A DNA stretch of 64,000 nt from FEN-1219 sp963810755 (GCA_963810755.1 CAWEOP010000006.1:434001-498000), one strand, 5' to 3'; positions 1 to 8,725 are shown, numbered from the stretch's first letter. Numbers and translations are program-made. Notes: generated from the sequence alone by a model not told the origin.

Positions 1-107
1 AGACGTTGCCGCGGCCCACGCTGCTCGCGCTGCTCAAGATGGGCACGAAGATCGCGCAGCTCGTCCCGAAAAGCGTCGTCCGCAGGCTGCAGACCGGAGG
101 CCGCTAA
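1..107 (+). CDS. C-terminal end of an unidentified protein (partial)
   Basis: An open frame enters from the left edge and ends at TAA 105-107, giving about 34 residues rich in Leu, Lys and Arg and ending in QTGGR. It precedes the DUF4166 gene by 57 bases on the same strand, so it may be the upstream member of the same operon. The composition would suit the C-terminal tail of a short-chain dehydrogenase, but too little remains to identify it. Confidence 0.45.
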   Translation, partial: TLPRPTLLALLKMGTKIAQLVPKSVVRRLQTGGR

Positions 108-164
108 CAGCCGAAAAATTTGCCCGGTGATTTCTGTCTATACTGAAATTACGGAAACGCAAAA

Positions 165-851
165 ATGACCACGCTACCGCTCGCAAGCCCTACCGCTGCG
201 GCGCCGCGCGGCCTCGAAGAGGCGCGGGGATTCCGGCCGCTGCATTACGAAACCCTACTCGGCCCCACGGCATGGGGACGGCTACCGCTGGCGGTGCGCG
301 AACGCTTCGCGGCGCACGAGGCGCACTGGGCCGGCGCGATGACGCTGCACGCGAGCTTCTGCGGTCGCTGGGTTGCGCGGCTCTGCAAGCTCGTCGGTTC
401 GCCGCTGCCACCGGCCTCGGACGAGCCCGTGCCGGCGACGGTACGCGTCGAGCGCGATCCCGCGACCGGGGGGAGCCGTTGGATTCGTCGCTACGAGTTT
501 CCGTGCCGCGCCGTCGAGATCCGATCGGTGAAATCCGTCGACGCCGGCGGGCACATGATCGAGCGGCTCGCGATGGGTCTGCGCATGGAGCTCGACCTGC
601 ACACCGACGACGGCGCGCTGCACTTCATCGCGACGGGCTACCACCTCGAGATTCCGCGCCCGAGGTTCATGCGCGGGCTTCTCCGGCGACCGCCGCGCCT
701 GCGATTCCCGGCATGGTGGCTGCCGGGCGAAACGCACGTCGTCCATCGCGATCTCGGCGACGGCCGCTTCCGTTTCACGATGTCGATCCGCCACGCGTGG
801 CTCGGCGAGCTGTTTCACCACGACGGCGTGTTCCATTCGACCGGAGGTTGA
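165..851 (+). CDS. DUF4166 domain-containing protein
   Basis: The 228-residue protein matches the DUF4166 pattern: an early Y-x-x-LLG-x-x-W-x-x-LP-x-x-VRERF stretch (residues 29-48), a central beta-rich part, and a C-terminal block with FPAWWLPG and FRFTMSIRHAWLGELFHHDG. There is no signal peptide or membrane segment, so it is probably cytoplasmic or membrane-associated. The function of the family is unknown; it is often encoded beside TIGR01777 epimerases, as here, where the next gene starts two bases after this stop. The ATG at 165 has no strong Shine-Dalgarno sequence but precedes the whole conserved domain. Confidence 0.75.
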   Translation: MTTLPLASPTAAAPRGLEEARGFRPLHYETLLGPTAWGRLPLAVRERFAAHEAHWAGAMTLHASFCGRWVARLCKLVGSPLPPASDEPVPATVRVERDPATGGSRWIRRYEFPCRAVEIRSVKSVDAGGHMIERLAMGLRMELDLHTDDGALHFIATGYHLEIPRPRFMRGLLRRPPRLRFPAWWLPGETHVVHRDLGDGRFRFTMSIRHAWLGELFHHDGVFHSTGG

Positions 852-852
852 C

Positions 853-2337
853 ATGTCTCTCGTGCTTACGCTCCTCACGATTCAGATTTCGCTCGGCGCG
901 TTCGACAACCTCTGGCATCACGAGATCACCGAGCACCTACCGGCGAAACGCGCTGCGCGAGCCGAGGTCGCGACGCACGCCGTTCGCGAGCTGTGCTACG
1001 CGGTCTTGTTCGGCGCGCTCGCGTGGTGGTCGTGGCACGGCGCGTGGAGCTACGCGCTCGCGGGCGTGCTGCTAGCGGAGATCGCCGCCACGCTGACCGA
1101 CTTTGTGATAGAGGACTCGACTCGGCGGCTGCCGCGCTTCGAGCGTGTGCTGCACACCGTGCTCGCGATCAACTTCGGCGCGCTGCTGCTCGCGTTCGCG
1201 CCGACGCTGATCGACTGGGCGCGGCAGCCGACGGCTATCCTGCCGAGCCCGCACGGCGCCTGGTCGTGGCTTCTCACGGCGTGCAGCGCGGGCGTGCTCG
1301 CGTGGTCCGTGCGTAACGCGCTCGCGGCCGTGCGTCACTTCCGGCCCGCCGCGTGGCAGCGGCGCGCGCTGACGCCTGCCGTAAAGCCGGGCGCGAAGCG
1401 CGTGCTCATCAGCGGCGCGACCGGTTTCATCGGCAGGCATCTCGCGTACGCGCTTATCGAGCGCGGCGACGAAGTGATCGTGCTCACGCGCAGCCGCGAG
1501 AAGGCCGAGGACCTGTTCGGCCCGCACGCCGAGATCGTCACGAGCCTTGGCGCCATCGATCGTGGAGCGCGGATCGACGCGATCGTCAACCTCGCGGGAG
1601 CGCCGCTCGCGGCCCGTCCGTGGACGGAACGCCGCAAGCGCATGCTGCTCGGGAGCCGGCTGGCCGTGACCGAAGCGCTCGTCGCGCTGGCTGGACGGCT
1701 CGCGACACCGCCGCGCACGTGGATCAACGCCTCTGCAGTCGGCTACTACGGCGTGCGCAACGACGACGTTCCGTTGCACGAGAAAACGGCGCCGCAGGCG
1801 ATTTTCCAATCGGAGTTGTGCCGGCGTTGGGAGGCGGCGGCGAGGCGCGCCTCCGATTTCGGCGTGAAGGTCGCGTTGCTGCGCATCGGCGTCGTCCTCG
1901 GCCGCGACGGCGGCGCGCTGCCGGCGCTGGCTCGTCCGGCGCGACTCGGAGTCACCGCGATCATGGGAAGCGGCAAGCAATGGGTTTCGTGGATCCATAT
2001 CGAAGACCTGATCGCGCTCATGTCGTTCGTGCTCGACGAGGAAACACTCGCAGGGCCGGTGAATGCAACCGCGCCCGCGCCGGTGCGCAGCGCGGAGCTC
2101 ATGGACGCGATCGCAACCGCGCTGCACGCGCAGCCGCGGCGGATCCGCATACCAGAGCGCGTGCTGCGCATCGGGCTGCGTGAGCTCGCGCAGTTCTTTG
2201 TGGACGGCCAGAGGGTGGTGCCGGAGCGCGCCACCGCGCTCGGCTTTCGCTTCCGCTACGCCACCGCGGGCGCGGCGCTCGAGAATCTGTTGATGCCCGC
2301 GTCGGAGCGCGGCTTCGTTTCACCGATCGCATCGTGA
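853..2337 (+). CDS. TIGR01777-family NAD-dependent epimerase with N-terminal membrane domain
   Basis: Residues 1-160 hold about four hydrophobic helices. A Rossmann epimerase domain then begins at VLISGATGFIGRHL (about residue 182), carrying the GxxGxxG nucleotide-binding motif, an INASAVGYYG stretch with the Tyr used for catalysis in SDR enzymes, and a C-terminal DUF1731-like part (PERVLRIGLRE). TIGR01777 proteins (YfcH/SDR39U1 type) are usually near 300 residues, so at 494 residues the membrane part is an added module. GGAGG lies eight bases before the ATG at 853. The two-base gap after the DUF4166 gene implies co-translation and a shared job, perhaps on a membrane-embedded lipid or quinone, which is inference only. 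Confidence 0.8.
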   Translation: MSLVLTLLTIQISLGAFDNLWHHEITEHLPAKRAARAEVATHAVRELCYAVLFGALAWWSWHGAWSYALAGVLLAEIAATLTDFVIEDSTRRLPRFERVLHTVLAINFGALLLAFAPTLIDWARQPTAILPSPHGAWSWLLTACSAGVLAWSVRNALAAVRHFRPAAWQRRALTPAVKPGAKRVLISGATGFIGRHLAYALIERGDEVIVLTRSREKAEDLFGPHAEIVTSLGAIDRGARIDAIVNLAGAPLAARPWTERRKRMLLGSRLAVTEALVALAGRLATPPRTWINASAVGYYGVRNDDVPLHEKTAPQAIFQSELCRRWEAAARRASDFGVKVALLRIGVVLGRDGGALPALARPARLGVTAIMGSGKQWVSWIHIEDLIALMSFVLDEETLAGPVNATAPAPVRSAELMDAIATALHAQPRRIRIPERVLRIGLRELAQFFVDGQRVVPERATALGFRFRYATAGAALENLLMPASERGFVSPIAS

Positions 2338-2427
2338 GGCAAGAAGGCGAACGCGTTGATCGACTTCGTCTGCGAATCCCGCACGCGCGCCGCCGAGGGT
2401 GACGATCGCACCCGGTACGTTGGCTCG

Positions 2428-2462
2428 CCGCGCTGCGCACGAGACATGCGTGCGCGGCGCGG
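2428..2462. terminator. hairpin between convergent genes
   Basis: A 14-bp stem (13 pairs) with a 7-base loop: CCGCGCTGCGCACG at 2428-2441 pairs with 2449-2462. It lies between the convergent ends of the epimerase gene (2337) and the glycine-zipper gene (2472), so it could stop transcription from both sides. There is no T tract. Confidence 0.4.
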
Positions 2463-2471
2463 CAAAGGACA

Positions 2472-3014
2472 TCAGCGGCTTGCGACGGCCTCGCCCGGCG
2501 TCGGCAGCGCGACGATGTAGCCGCGGCCTTCCATGCAAGCGGTGAGCGCGCGCAGATAGTCGCTCGGCACCGCGACGGCCGCCGCTTCCTCTTTCTCTTC
2601 TTTCCGTTCCTTGGTGACCCCCGAAGCTGCGCCGATCGCGGCGCCGACGGCCGCGCCCGCCAGGATGCCATTGCCCGGGTTTTTGTCTTGCGCCGCGCGC
2701 ACGAGCCCACCGATGCCGGCGCCGATCGCCGCGCCGTTCACGGCGCGGTTGACGCGCTCCGCGTGTTTCTGCTCCTCGCGAGCCTGCTCTTCGGGCTCTC
2801 GCGCCGATGCCGCGATCGGTGTTTCGCCTGTCTGCTCGACCGCCCAGTGGTGGCACTCGTAGCGATCACGGCGCGCTTGATCCGCTGACTGGCCGCGCTG
2901 CGGCGTGACCTGAAGCTGCGACAAATCCTCGGCCGCGTTCGCGACCCCGATCAATGCCGCGGCGCTCGCAAGCGAAACGACGAGCGCGCCGCGCCGCGCG
3001 CTACTTGACGACAT
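2472..3014 (-). CDS. secreted glycine-zipper protein
   Basis: This 180-residue protein starts at the ATG at 3014, where GGAAGGGCG supplies a ribosome site; the start overlaps the upstream gene by 14 bases. It has a signal peptide (about residues 1-27, ending IGVANA), a D-R-Y-E-C-H-x-W-A motif, an acidic and basic linker, then a glycine zipper (GAAIGAGIGGLVRA and GAAVGAAIGAASG, about residues 90-135) typical of envelope proteins that insert in or span the outer membrane. The C terminus carries ALTACMEGRGYIV. Both Cys motifs recur in the upstream gene, so the two are paralogues with different middle sections. Function unknown. Confidence 0.7.
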   Translation of the reverse strand: MSSSSARRGALVVSLASAAALIGVANAAEDLSQLQVTPQRGQSADQARRDRYECHHWAVEQTGETPIAASAREPEEQAREEQKHAERVNRAVNGAAIGAGIGGLVRAAQDKNPGNGILAGAAVGAAIGAASGVTKERKEEKEEAAAVAVPSDYLRALTACMEGRGYIVALPTPGEAVASR

Positions 3015-3492
3015 AGTTGCGCCCTTCCATGCACGCCGTGAACGCTCGGCTGTAGCTGTCCGCTTCCTCACGCTTGCCGGTCCCGTTCGTGGGGTCGTAG
3101 CCGCTTTGATCCGCGGCCCACACGTGGCACTGATACTTGTCCTCGGTCATCTGCGCTTCGCTCTGGCCGCCCGACGGATACACGTACATCTTGACCGCGC
3201 GTTGCTCGCCGCCCGAACGCTCCTCTTTCGGAGGACGCTGCGACGGGTAAGGGTTGACCCGCACCCCGACACCGTAACCGTAGCTCGGCCCCCAATACGG
3301 GGCGCCGTACCAAGGCCCGTATCCGTAGCCGTAGCCATAACCGAGGCCAAAGCTATACGGATAACCGTAGCTGTAGCCGAAGCTCACATACGGGCCGGAC
3401 GAATGCCCGTGACCGTGGTGCCAATGATCCGCGTTTGCCGGCAGGCTCAAGAATGCGGCTACGCCTGCTACCGCCGCTATCCATGCTCGCAT
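3001..3492 (-). CDS. secreted Gly/Tyr-rich protein
   Basis: The start is taken at the ATG at 3492, preceded by GGAG with normal spacing; an upstream in-frame start lacks a ribosome site. The 163-residue product has a signal peptide (MRAWIAAVAGVAAFLSLPANA), a His-rich patch (HWHHGHGH), then a long run of GY, SYGYPY and GYGYGYG repeats (about residues 35-75), a charged linker, and a C-terminal part with D-K-Y-Q-C-H-V-W-A and AFTACMEGRNYVV. Those last two motifs are shared with the overlapping downstream gene, which it probably co-expresses. The His-rich stretch could bind metal. Low-complexity secreted protein of unknown role. Confidence 0.7.
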   Translation of the reverse strand: MRAWIAAVAGVAAFLSLPANADHWHHGHGHSSGPYVSFGYSYGYPYSFGLGYGYGYGYGPWYGAPYWGPSYGYGVGVRVNPYPSQRPPKEERSGGEQRAVKMYVYPSGGQSEAQMTEDKYQCHVWAADQSGYDPTNGTGKREEADSYSRAFTACMEGRNYVVK

Positions 3493-3516
3493 TGCAGTTA
3501 CTCCAGCCAATCCCAC

Positions 3517-3902
3517 TCACCGAAAACCCGAGGCGCAGTACGCCTGCGGACTATCGTACGAATGCATCCTGAACCCCGGCTGAAGGCGGCTTGACCGCTG
3601 GCTTGACCGAATCGCGAGGGCCGGCGGAAAATGCGCCGCGCCGCGCCGCCGGGGCGGCACAACACAATCGACAAGAGCCCCTCTCGCCCCATCGATTCGT
3701 TAGTCCACATCGTTCCTGGAGCGTCCATGTCGAATCGCGCGCGCCTCATTTTGGGAGCTGCCGCCGGGAGCGGCGGCGCAGTCGAGCGGCATTTGCGCCG
3801 ACGCGCAACGTCGTCGGTTGAATAAATGAGGGCGGAGACCGACGCCGCGATCGGCGCGGCGCGGCTGGCGCGGCAGATCGCCGACTCGCGGGCGGTGGCC
3901 CG
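3517..3902. other. intergenic region with no convincing gene
   Basis: These 386 bases separate divergent genes. A 26-codon ATG frame at 3826-3906 ends in TGA overlapping the GFA start by four bases (ATGA), so it could be a coupled leader peptide. A 32-codon frame at 3727-3825 precedes it. Neither resembles a known protein. Confidence 0.3.
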
Positions 3903-4784
3903 ATGAGCGACGCGACGCGCGGCGCATGCCTCTGCGGAGCCGTGAGCTTCGAGGTCGAGCCGCCGTTTCATTGGCTCGCGCATTGCCACTGCTCGATGTG
4001 CCGCAAGCATCACGGCACGCTGTTCGGCACGGGCCTCGGCGTCGAGCGATCCAAGTTCCGTTGGCTCTCGGGCGCGGACGCCATCGTCCACTATCGATCG
4101 ACCGACTCGTTCGAGCGCGCGTTCTGCCGCCGCTGCGGCTCGAAGGTACCGAGCGATTCGCATCTGCCCGACGTCGTGCTCGTTCCGGCCGGCACGCTCG
4201 AGGGCGATTTCGGCATGAAGCCGCGCGCGCACATCTTCGTCGGCTCGAAGTCGCCGCTCATGGCGATCAACGATCGTCTCACTCAGTTCGAGGCGTACCC
4301 GCCGGGCGTCGATTTGCCCATCGTGACGCGGCCGCCCGTGAGATCCCGGCCAGGCACGATAGTCGGAAGCTGCCTCTGCGGCGACATCGGGTTCGAGGTG
4401 AGCGGCGAGCTGAACCGCATCGTGCACTGCCACTGCTCGCTGTGCCGGCGCAGTCGCGGCGCCGCGTTTTCGAGCACGCTGTTCACCGCGCCGGAGCGGT
4501 TCCGCTGGACGCGCGGCAAGGAGCGCATTCGCGCATACCGCTTGCCGCCGCCGCGCACGTACGAGGCCGACTCTTGCGAGCGCTGCGGCAGCGTCGTGCC
4601 GACGGTGGTGCCCGACTTCGGCCTCGCGCTGCTGCCCGCAGGCGCGATCGACACGCCGCTCAAGGCGTTATCGGGCGTGCATATCTACGTCGGATCGAAA
4701 GCCGCGTGGCACGAGATCACGGACTCGGCGCCGCAATTCGACGAGATGCCGCCGGCGGATCGGTTCGGCGAGTTCTTCCTCTAG
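3903..4784 (+). CDS. tandem GFA-domain (CENP-V/GFA fold) zinc protein
   Basis: Two glutathione-dependent formaldehyde-activating (GFA) domains lie head to tail in 293 residues. Domain one has CLCG at 9-12, HCHCSMC (Cys 28, 30, 33) and CRRCG (Cys 75, 78). Domain two repeats this as CLCG from residue 157, HCHCSLC near 175-181 and CERCG further on. These Cys bind zinc in the family. Single-domain GFA proteins are about 130-150 residues, so this is a fused duplication with both zinc sets intact. Real formaldehyde-glutathione activity is doubtful for most members, so the substrate is open. The gene ends 20 bases from the convergent GMC oxidoreductase. Confidence 0.8.
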   Translation: MSDATRGACLCGAVSFEVEPPFHWLAHCHCSMCRKHHGTLFGTGLGVERSKFRWLSGADAIVHYRSTDSFERAFCRRCGSKVPSDSHLPDVVLVPAGTLEGDFGMKPRAHIFVGSKSPLMAINDRLTQFEAYPPGVDLPIVTRPPVRSRPGTIVGSCLCGDIGFEVSGELNRIVHCHCSLCRRSRGAAFSSTLFTAPERFRWTRGKERIRAYRLPPPRTYEADSCERCGSVVPTVVPDFGLALLPAGAIDTPLKALSGVHIYVGSKAAWHEITDSAPQFDEMPPADRFGEFFL

Positions 4785-4804
4785 TCGAACCGGCTCCGCG
4801 CCCG

Positions 4805-6418
4805 TTAGAGGCGGGGGTCGAGCACGAAGGAAGCACCCTGCTCCGCGATCATCACGGTCGGGGCATTCGTGTTGCCCGACGTGATGCGCGGCATGATCGA
4901 GGCGTCGATCACGCGCAGGCCTTCGATGCCGCGGACTCGCAGCCGATCGTCCACCACCGCGTCGGCATCGATCCCCATCCGGCAGGTGCCCACCGGGTGG
5001 TAGATCGTCGTGCCGAGATCGCGTGCGGCACTCCGCAACTCCTCATCGGTTTGCAGCTCCGGCCCCGGCTTCCATTCGCGCGGCGCGAAACGCGCGAGCG
5101 CTTTGGCCGCCATGATCCTCCGCGTGAACCGCAAGCCCGCGACCGCGACGGCCGAGTCCTCGTCCGTGGCGAGATAATTGAGCGCGATCGCGGGATGCGC
5201 CGCCGCGTCGGCGCTCTTGATACGCACGTGACCGCGGCTCGTCGGCTGGAGGTTGCAGACCGACGGAGTGATCGCATCGAACGCGTGCAGCGGATCGCCG
5301 AACTTGTCGAGCGAGAGCGGCTGCACGTGCCACTCGATGTTTGCGACCGGCTGAGCCGGATCGCTCTTCGCGAATGCGCCTAGCTGGGACGGCGGCATCG
5401 TGAGCGGCCCCGTTCGAAACAATGCGTACTCGAGAGCCATCGCCGCTTTGCCGAGCCAGGTGCGCGCACGGCGGTTCAACGTGACCGTGTTGTCGACCTG
5501 ATAGATCGAGCGGATTTGCAGGTGGTCGTGCAGATTCGAGCCGACGCCCGGCGCGTCACGCAGCACGCGGACTCCGTGCTCGCGCAGCAGCGCGCCGGGA
5601 CCGATGCCGGAGAGCTGTAGGATCTGCGGCGAGCCGATCGAGCCGGCCGCGAGCAGCACTTCGCGCCGCGCCCGCAGGGTTTGCGCGGCCGCGCCGCCGT
5701 CGAAGCGCACCGCGACGCCCATGGCGCGTGAGCCGCCGTCGCGCGCCTCGAGCAGCACGCGCTCGACGAGCGCGCCGGTGCGCACCGTGAGATTCGGCCG
5801 ACCCAGCACGGGCCGGAGAAACGCCTTCGTTGCGCTCCAGCGCCGGCCGCGCCGTTGGTTCATTTGAAAGTACGCGTTGCCGAAATTGTCGCCGCGATTG
5901 AACTCCGCGATCTTCGGGATGCCGCACTCCTCCGCCGCGTCGCGCCACGCGTCGAGCACCTCCCAGCTCACGCGTCTCTCCTCGACACGCAGCTCGCCGC
6001 CCGCCCCGTGTAGCTCGTCGGCGCCGTGCTCGTAGTCCTCGGAGCGCTTGAAGACGGGCAGCACGTCGTCCCACGACCAGCCGCGCAGCCCGAGGGAGGC
6101 CCAGTGATCGTAGTCCGCCTTCTGGCCGCGCATGTAGATCATCGCGTTGATCGACGAGCAGCCGCCGAGCACCTTGCCGCGCGCGTAGCCGATCGCGCGG
6201 CCGTTCAGGCCTGGATCGGGCTCGGTGCGGTAGCACCAGTCGGTACGCGGATTGCCGATCGTGTAGAGATAGCCGACCGGGATGTCGATCCAGAAGTAGT
6301 CGTCCTTGCCGCCCGCTTCGAGCAGGAGAACGCTGACGTTGCGATCCGCGGACAGGCGGTTCGCGAGCACGCAGCCCGCGGTGCCCGCGCCGATGATGAT
6401 GTAGTCGTAGTCCTGCAC
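4805..6418 (-). CDS. GMC-family FAD-dependent oxidoreductase (choline dehydrogenase-like)
   Basis: At 537 residues this has the usual GMC length. It starts with the FAD-binding YIIIGAGTAGCVLANRL, followed by LLLEAGG, GMC signature 1 (GKVLGGCSSINAMIYMRG), signature 2 (AGSIGSPQILQLSGIGPG), and the C-terminal HPVGTCRMG and GNTNAPTVMIAE blocks that carry the catalytic His and the partner Asn. No signal peptide is visible. Such enzymes oxidise primary or secondary alcohols with FAD and pass electrons to oxygen or quinone. BetA, alcohol dehydrogenase (AlkJ) and polyethylene-glycol dehydrogenase all look alike at this level, so the substrate cannot be named. It stands alone, convergent with the GFA gene. 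Confidence 0.88.
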   Translation of the reverse strand: MQDYDYIIIGAGTAGCVLANRLSADRNVSVLLLEAGGKDDYFWIDIPVGYLYTIGNPRTDWCYRTEPDPGLNGRAIGYARGKVLGGCSSINAMIYMRGQKADYDHWASLGLRGWSWDDVLPVFKRSEDYEHGADELHGAGGELRVEERRVSWEVLDAWRDAAEECGIPKIAEFNRGDNFGNAYFQMNQRRGRRWSATKAFLRPVLGRPNLTVRTGALVERVLLEARDGGSRAMGVAVRFDGGAAAQTLRARREVLLAAGSIGSPQILQLSGIGPGALLREHGVRVLRDAPGVGSNLHDHLQIRSIYQVDNTVTLNRRARTWLGKAAMALEYALFRTGPLTMPPSQLGAFAKSDPAQPVANIEWHVQPLSLDKFGDPLHAFDAITPSVCNLQPTSRGHVRIKSADAAAHPAIALNYLATDEDSAVAVAGLRFTRRIMAAKALARFAPREWKPGPELQTDEELRSAARDLGTTIYHPVGTCRMGIDADAVVDDRLRVRGIEGLRVIDASIMPRITSGNTNAPTVMIAEQGASFVLDPRL

Positions 6419-6515
6419 GGCGCGGGCATTCTAGCGCCCCGCGCCGATGCGCTATACAGCCCCGACGCAGGGCCTATGACTGTCCGCACAGAAAATCGCG
6501 GCGGCGCGCTGTAGG

Positions 6516-7280
6516 GTGACCTGCAGCCGAGTGAGATCAACAGGCCGTTGGGTGCTCCGAACGCTGAACAAATGGGTGCTGGGGATGAGCGCGCTGCTCG
6601 CGCTCGTCGCGTTCTGGAACCGCAACGACCTGCCGGGGAACATCGCGTTCCGTGGCGAGCTGAAAGACGCGCCGCGCCAGACCCGTACGTCCGAGCCGCC
6701 GTTCACCGTGGACTATGCCGGCGTCGCCTACCGGGTAGAGCCGCAGTTCGCGTACGACCTCTACGGGATGATCGTGTCGTACCGGCTGCACGACGGCGAC
6801 AGCTTCATGCACCGGAGCGCGAACGATCATCTGAACATCGCGGACCTCTGCGTCGTCTGGAGCGACACGGCGTTCAGCCCGACCTTAAGCAAAGTGAGTT
6901 TCTGGAACGGCATCTTCACGTGCAACTTCTCGACTCGCGACTCGGAGGCATGGGCGAACCTGAAAATGAACGAGGTCTCGAACAATCATCTGATCACCGC
7001 CGACGACGTGCTCCGTAACCGCATCTCGGAGGTGACCGTCGGCGACCAGATCCACGTGCGGGGTTTGCTCGCGAGCTACGGCAGCGGCAGTGGCGTGCGC
7101 GGCACCAGCACGACGCGCGACGACACGGGCAACGGCGCGTGCGAGACGATCTTCATCGAGCAATTCGACGTGCTCGAACCCGCACGCGGCGCCTGGCGCA
7201 TCGCACTCTATGCCGCGCTCGCGGCGTTGGCGCTCGCCGTCGTCGTGCACTTCAGCCTGCCATACCGACCGTACGCCTAG
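6516..7280 (+). CDS. membrane-anchored protein of unknown function
   Basis: A 254-residue frame from a GTG at 6516; GTG 6531 or ATG 6585 are other possible starts and no ribosome site decides. It has a weak N-terminal hydrophobic stretch (around VLGMSALLALVAFW), a central periplasmic-looking part of about 170 residues with YRLHDGDSFMHRSANDHLNIADLCVVW, four Cys overall, and one clear C-terminal helix (WRIALYAALAALALAVVVHF). The central part describes a beta-rich domain that I do not recognise. Coding reality is supported by strong third-position GC bias and by absence of a better frame on either strand. Confidence 0.6.
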   Translation: MTCSRVRSTGRWVLRTLNKWVLGMSALLALVAFWNRNDLPGNIAFRGELKDAPRQTRTSEPPFTVDYAGVAYRVEPQFAYDLYGMIVSYRLHDGDSFMHRSANDHLNIADLCVVWSDTAFSPTLSKVSFWNGIFTCNFSTRDSEAWANLKMNEVSNNHLITADDVLRNRISEVTVGDQIHVRGLLASYGSGSGVRGTSTTRDDTGNGACETIFIEQFDVLEPARGAWRIALYAALAALALAVVVHFSLPYRPYA

Positions 7281-7340
7281 CCCCCGGCGCGACGCGCCCG
7301 GTCGAGCCGGGTAGAATCCGGTATCCCCAGCGGAGGGTTT

Positions 7341-7940
7341 ATGTCGGCACTCTACGAGGACGGTCACCGCAAGCTGCAAGGGCAGTTCGACACGCAACGG
7401 CTCGCTGACCGAATCGAGCAACGGCTGTTCCGCAGCGCGCTCACCGACGAGGACAAAGCGTTCGTCGAGCGCCTAGATCTCTTCTTTCTCGCGACCGTCA
7501 ACACCAAGGGCGAGCCGAGCTGCTCTTACAAGGGAGGCGATCCGGGATTCGTCCGCGTGCTCGACCCGAAGACTCTCGTGTTCCCGAACTACGACGGCAA
7601 CGGCATGTATTTGTCGATGGGCAACGTCGCGGCGAGCCGCAATGTAGGAATGCTGTTCATCGATCTCACGACGCCGAAGCGGCTGCGTGTGAACGGCACT
7701 GCCCGGCTCGAGCCTGCAAGCTTCGTGACGCCGGGCTACCCCGAGGCGCAGTTCGTGGTCGTGGTGACGATCCGCGAGGTGTTCCCGAACTGCCCGCGCT
7801 ATATCCACAAGTTCGCGCTCGTCGAGCGCTCGAAGTTCGTGCCGCACGCGGAGTGTGAAACTCCCGTGCCCGGATGGAAACAAATGGACTGGGCACGCGA
7901 CGTACTACCGCATGGAGATCCAGCAGGAGCGAAACCATGA
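7341..7940 (+). CDS. pyridoxamine 5'-phosphate oxidase-like FMN-binding protein
   Basis: The 199-residue sequence fits the PNPOx-like split-barrel family: FLATVNTKGEPSCSYKGGDPGFVRV (residues 51-75), LVFPNYDGNGMYLSMGNV and a following R-N-V-G-x-L-F-I-D segment where FMN would sit, then the RLRVNGTARL strand. Members either bind flavin or haem and reduce small molecules; the vitamin B6 enzyme PdxH itself has a different C terminus. CCCAGCGGAGGG is placed well before the ATG. The stop overlaps the start of the DUF3014 gene by four bases (ATGA), so the two are translationally coupled. Confidence 0.8.
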   Translation: MSALYEDGHRKLQGQFDTQRLADRIEQRLFRSALTDEDKAFVERLDLFFLATVNTKGEPSCSYKGGDPGFVRVLDPKTLVFPNYDGNGMYLSMGNVAASRNVGMLFIDLTTPKRLRVNGTARLEPASFVTPGYPEAQFVVVVTIREVFPNCPRYIHKFALVERSKFVPHAECETPVPGWKQMDWARDVLPHGDPAGAKP

Positions 7941-8719
7941 AGACAACGCCGGACTCGTTTTGGATATGGGGCGGCGCGGCCGCCGTGCTCGTGGCCGCCG
8001 CGGGTGGGCTGGTCTATTACTATCAGCGCGATCGCGCAGTGGTGGAGCCCCCCGTCGCCGTCGTGCCGGAGACTCCGGCGAGCGACGCCGAGCCGCGCCC
8101 CGTTCCGATCGTCCCCGCGACGCCGGAGCGCGCGGTGCCACTGCCGCCGCTCGACGAAAGCGACGCCGAAGTTCAAGGCGGGCTCACGGAGCTCGCGGGC
8201 CGCGACGCCGTGACGCAGTTCCTGTCGCCGCAACGCATCATCCGCAATGTCGTCGTCACGATCGACAACTCGGCGCGCGAGAAGATGGCCCTGAACCAAC
8301 GGCCGCTCAAACCGACGGGAGGCAAGTTCGCCGTAACGGGCGCGGACGAAACGCTCGTGATCGCACCGGCGAACTATTCGCGCTATACGCCGATCGTCCA
8401 GGCGATGGACAAGGTGGACGCGAGCACCCTCGTGGCGTTGTACCGCGGCTTGCAGCCGCTGTTCCAACAAGCTTACGAAGACCTCGGAAACCCGAACCAA
8501 CTGTTCAACACGCGCCTGCTCGAGGTGATCGACCACCTGCTGCAGACGCCCGACGTGCAAGGGCCGGTGCGACTGGTGCAGCCGAGCGTCTACTACCGCT
8601 ATGCGGATCCGAAGCTCGAGGGTCTATCCTCGGGCCAAAAGCTGCTGATCCGCATGGGGCCCGAGAACGCCGGCATCGTCAAATCGAAGCTGCGGCAGAT
8701 CCAGGCGGCGCTGAGTTGA
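7937..8719 (+). CDS. DUF3014 domain-containing membrane protein
   Basis: This 260-residue protein starts at the ATG inside the preceding stop, with AGGAGCGAAACC as its ribosome site. It has one N-terminal membrane helix (FWIWGGAAAVLVAAAGGLVYYYQ), a Pro/Val/Glu-rich linker to about residue 70, and a periplasmic DUF3014 domain (PLPPLDESDAEV to the end) with the typical RIIRNVVVTIDN, YSRYTPIVQAMDK and AYEDLGNPNQLFNTRLLEVIDHLL segments. DUF3014 proteins occur in proteobacteria; no function is known. A perfect hairpin terminator follows. Confidence 0.82.
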   Translation: MKTTPDSFWIWGGAAAVLVAAAGGLVYYYQRDRAVVEPPVAVVPETPASDAEPRPVPIVPATPERAVPLPPLDESDAEVQGGLTELAGRDAVTQFLSPQRIIRNVVVTIDNSAREKMALNQRPLKPTGGKFAVTGADETLVIAPANYSRYTPIVQAMDKVDASTLVALYRGLQPLFQQAYEDLGNPNQLFNTRLLEVIDHLLQTPDVQGPVRLVQPSVYYRYADPKLEGLSSGQKLLIRMGPENAGIVKSKLRQIQAALS

Positions 8720-8725
8720 AGAGAC

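Noticed and set aside
3727..3825. A 32-codon ATG frame in the gap before the GFA gene
   Set aside because: No ribosome site of quality and no recognisable domain; kept only as a remark in the intergenic entry.
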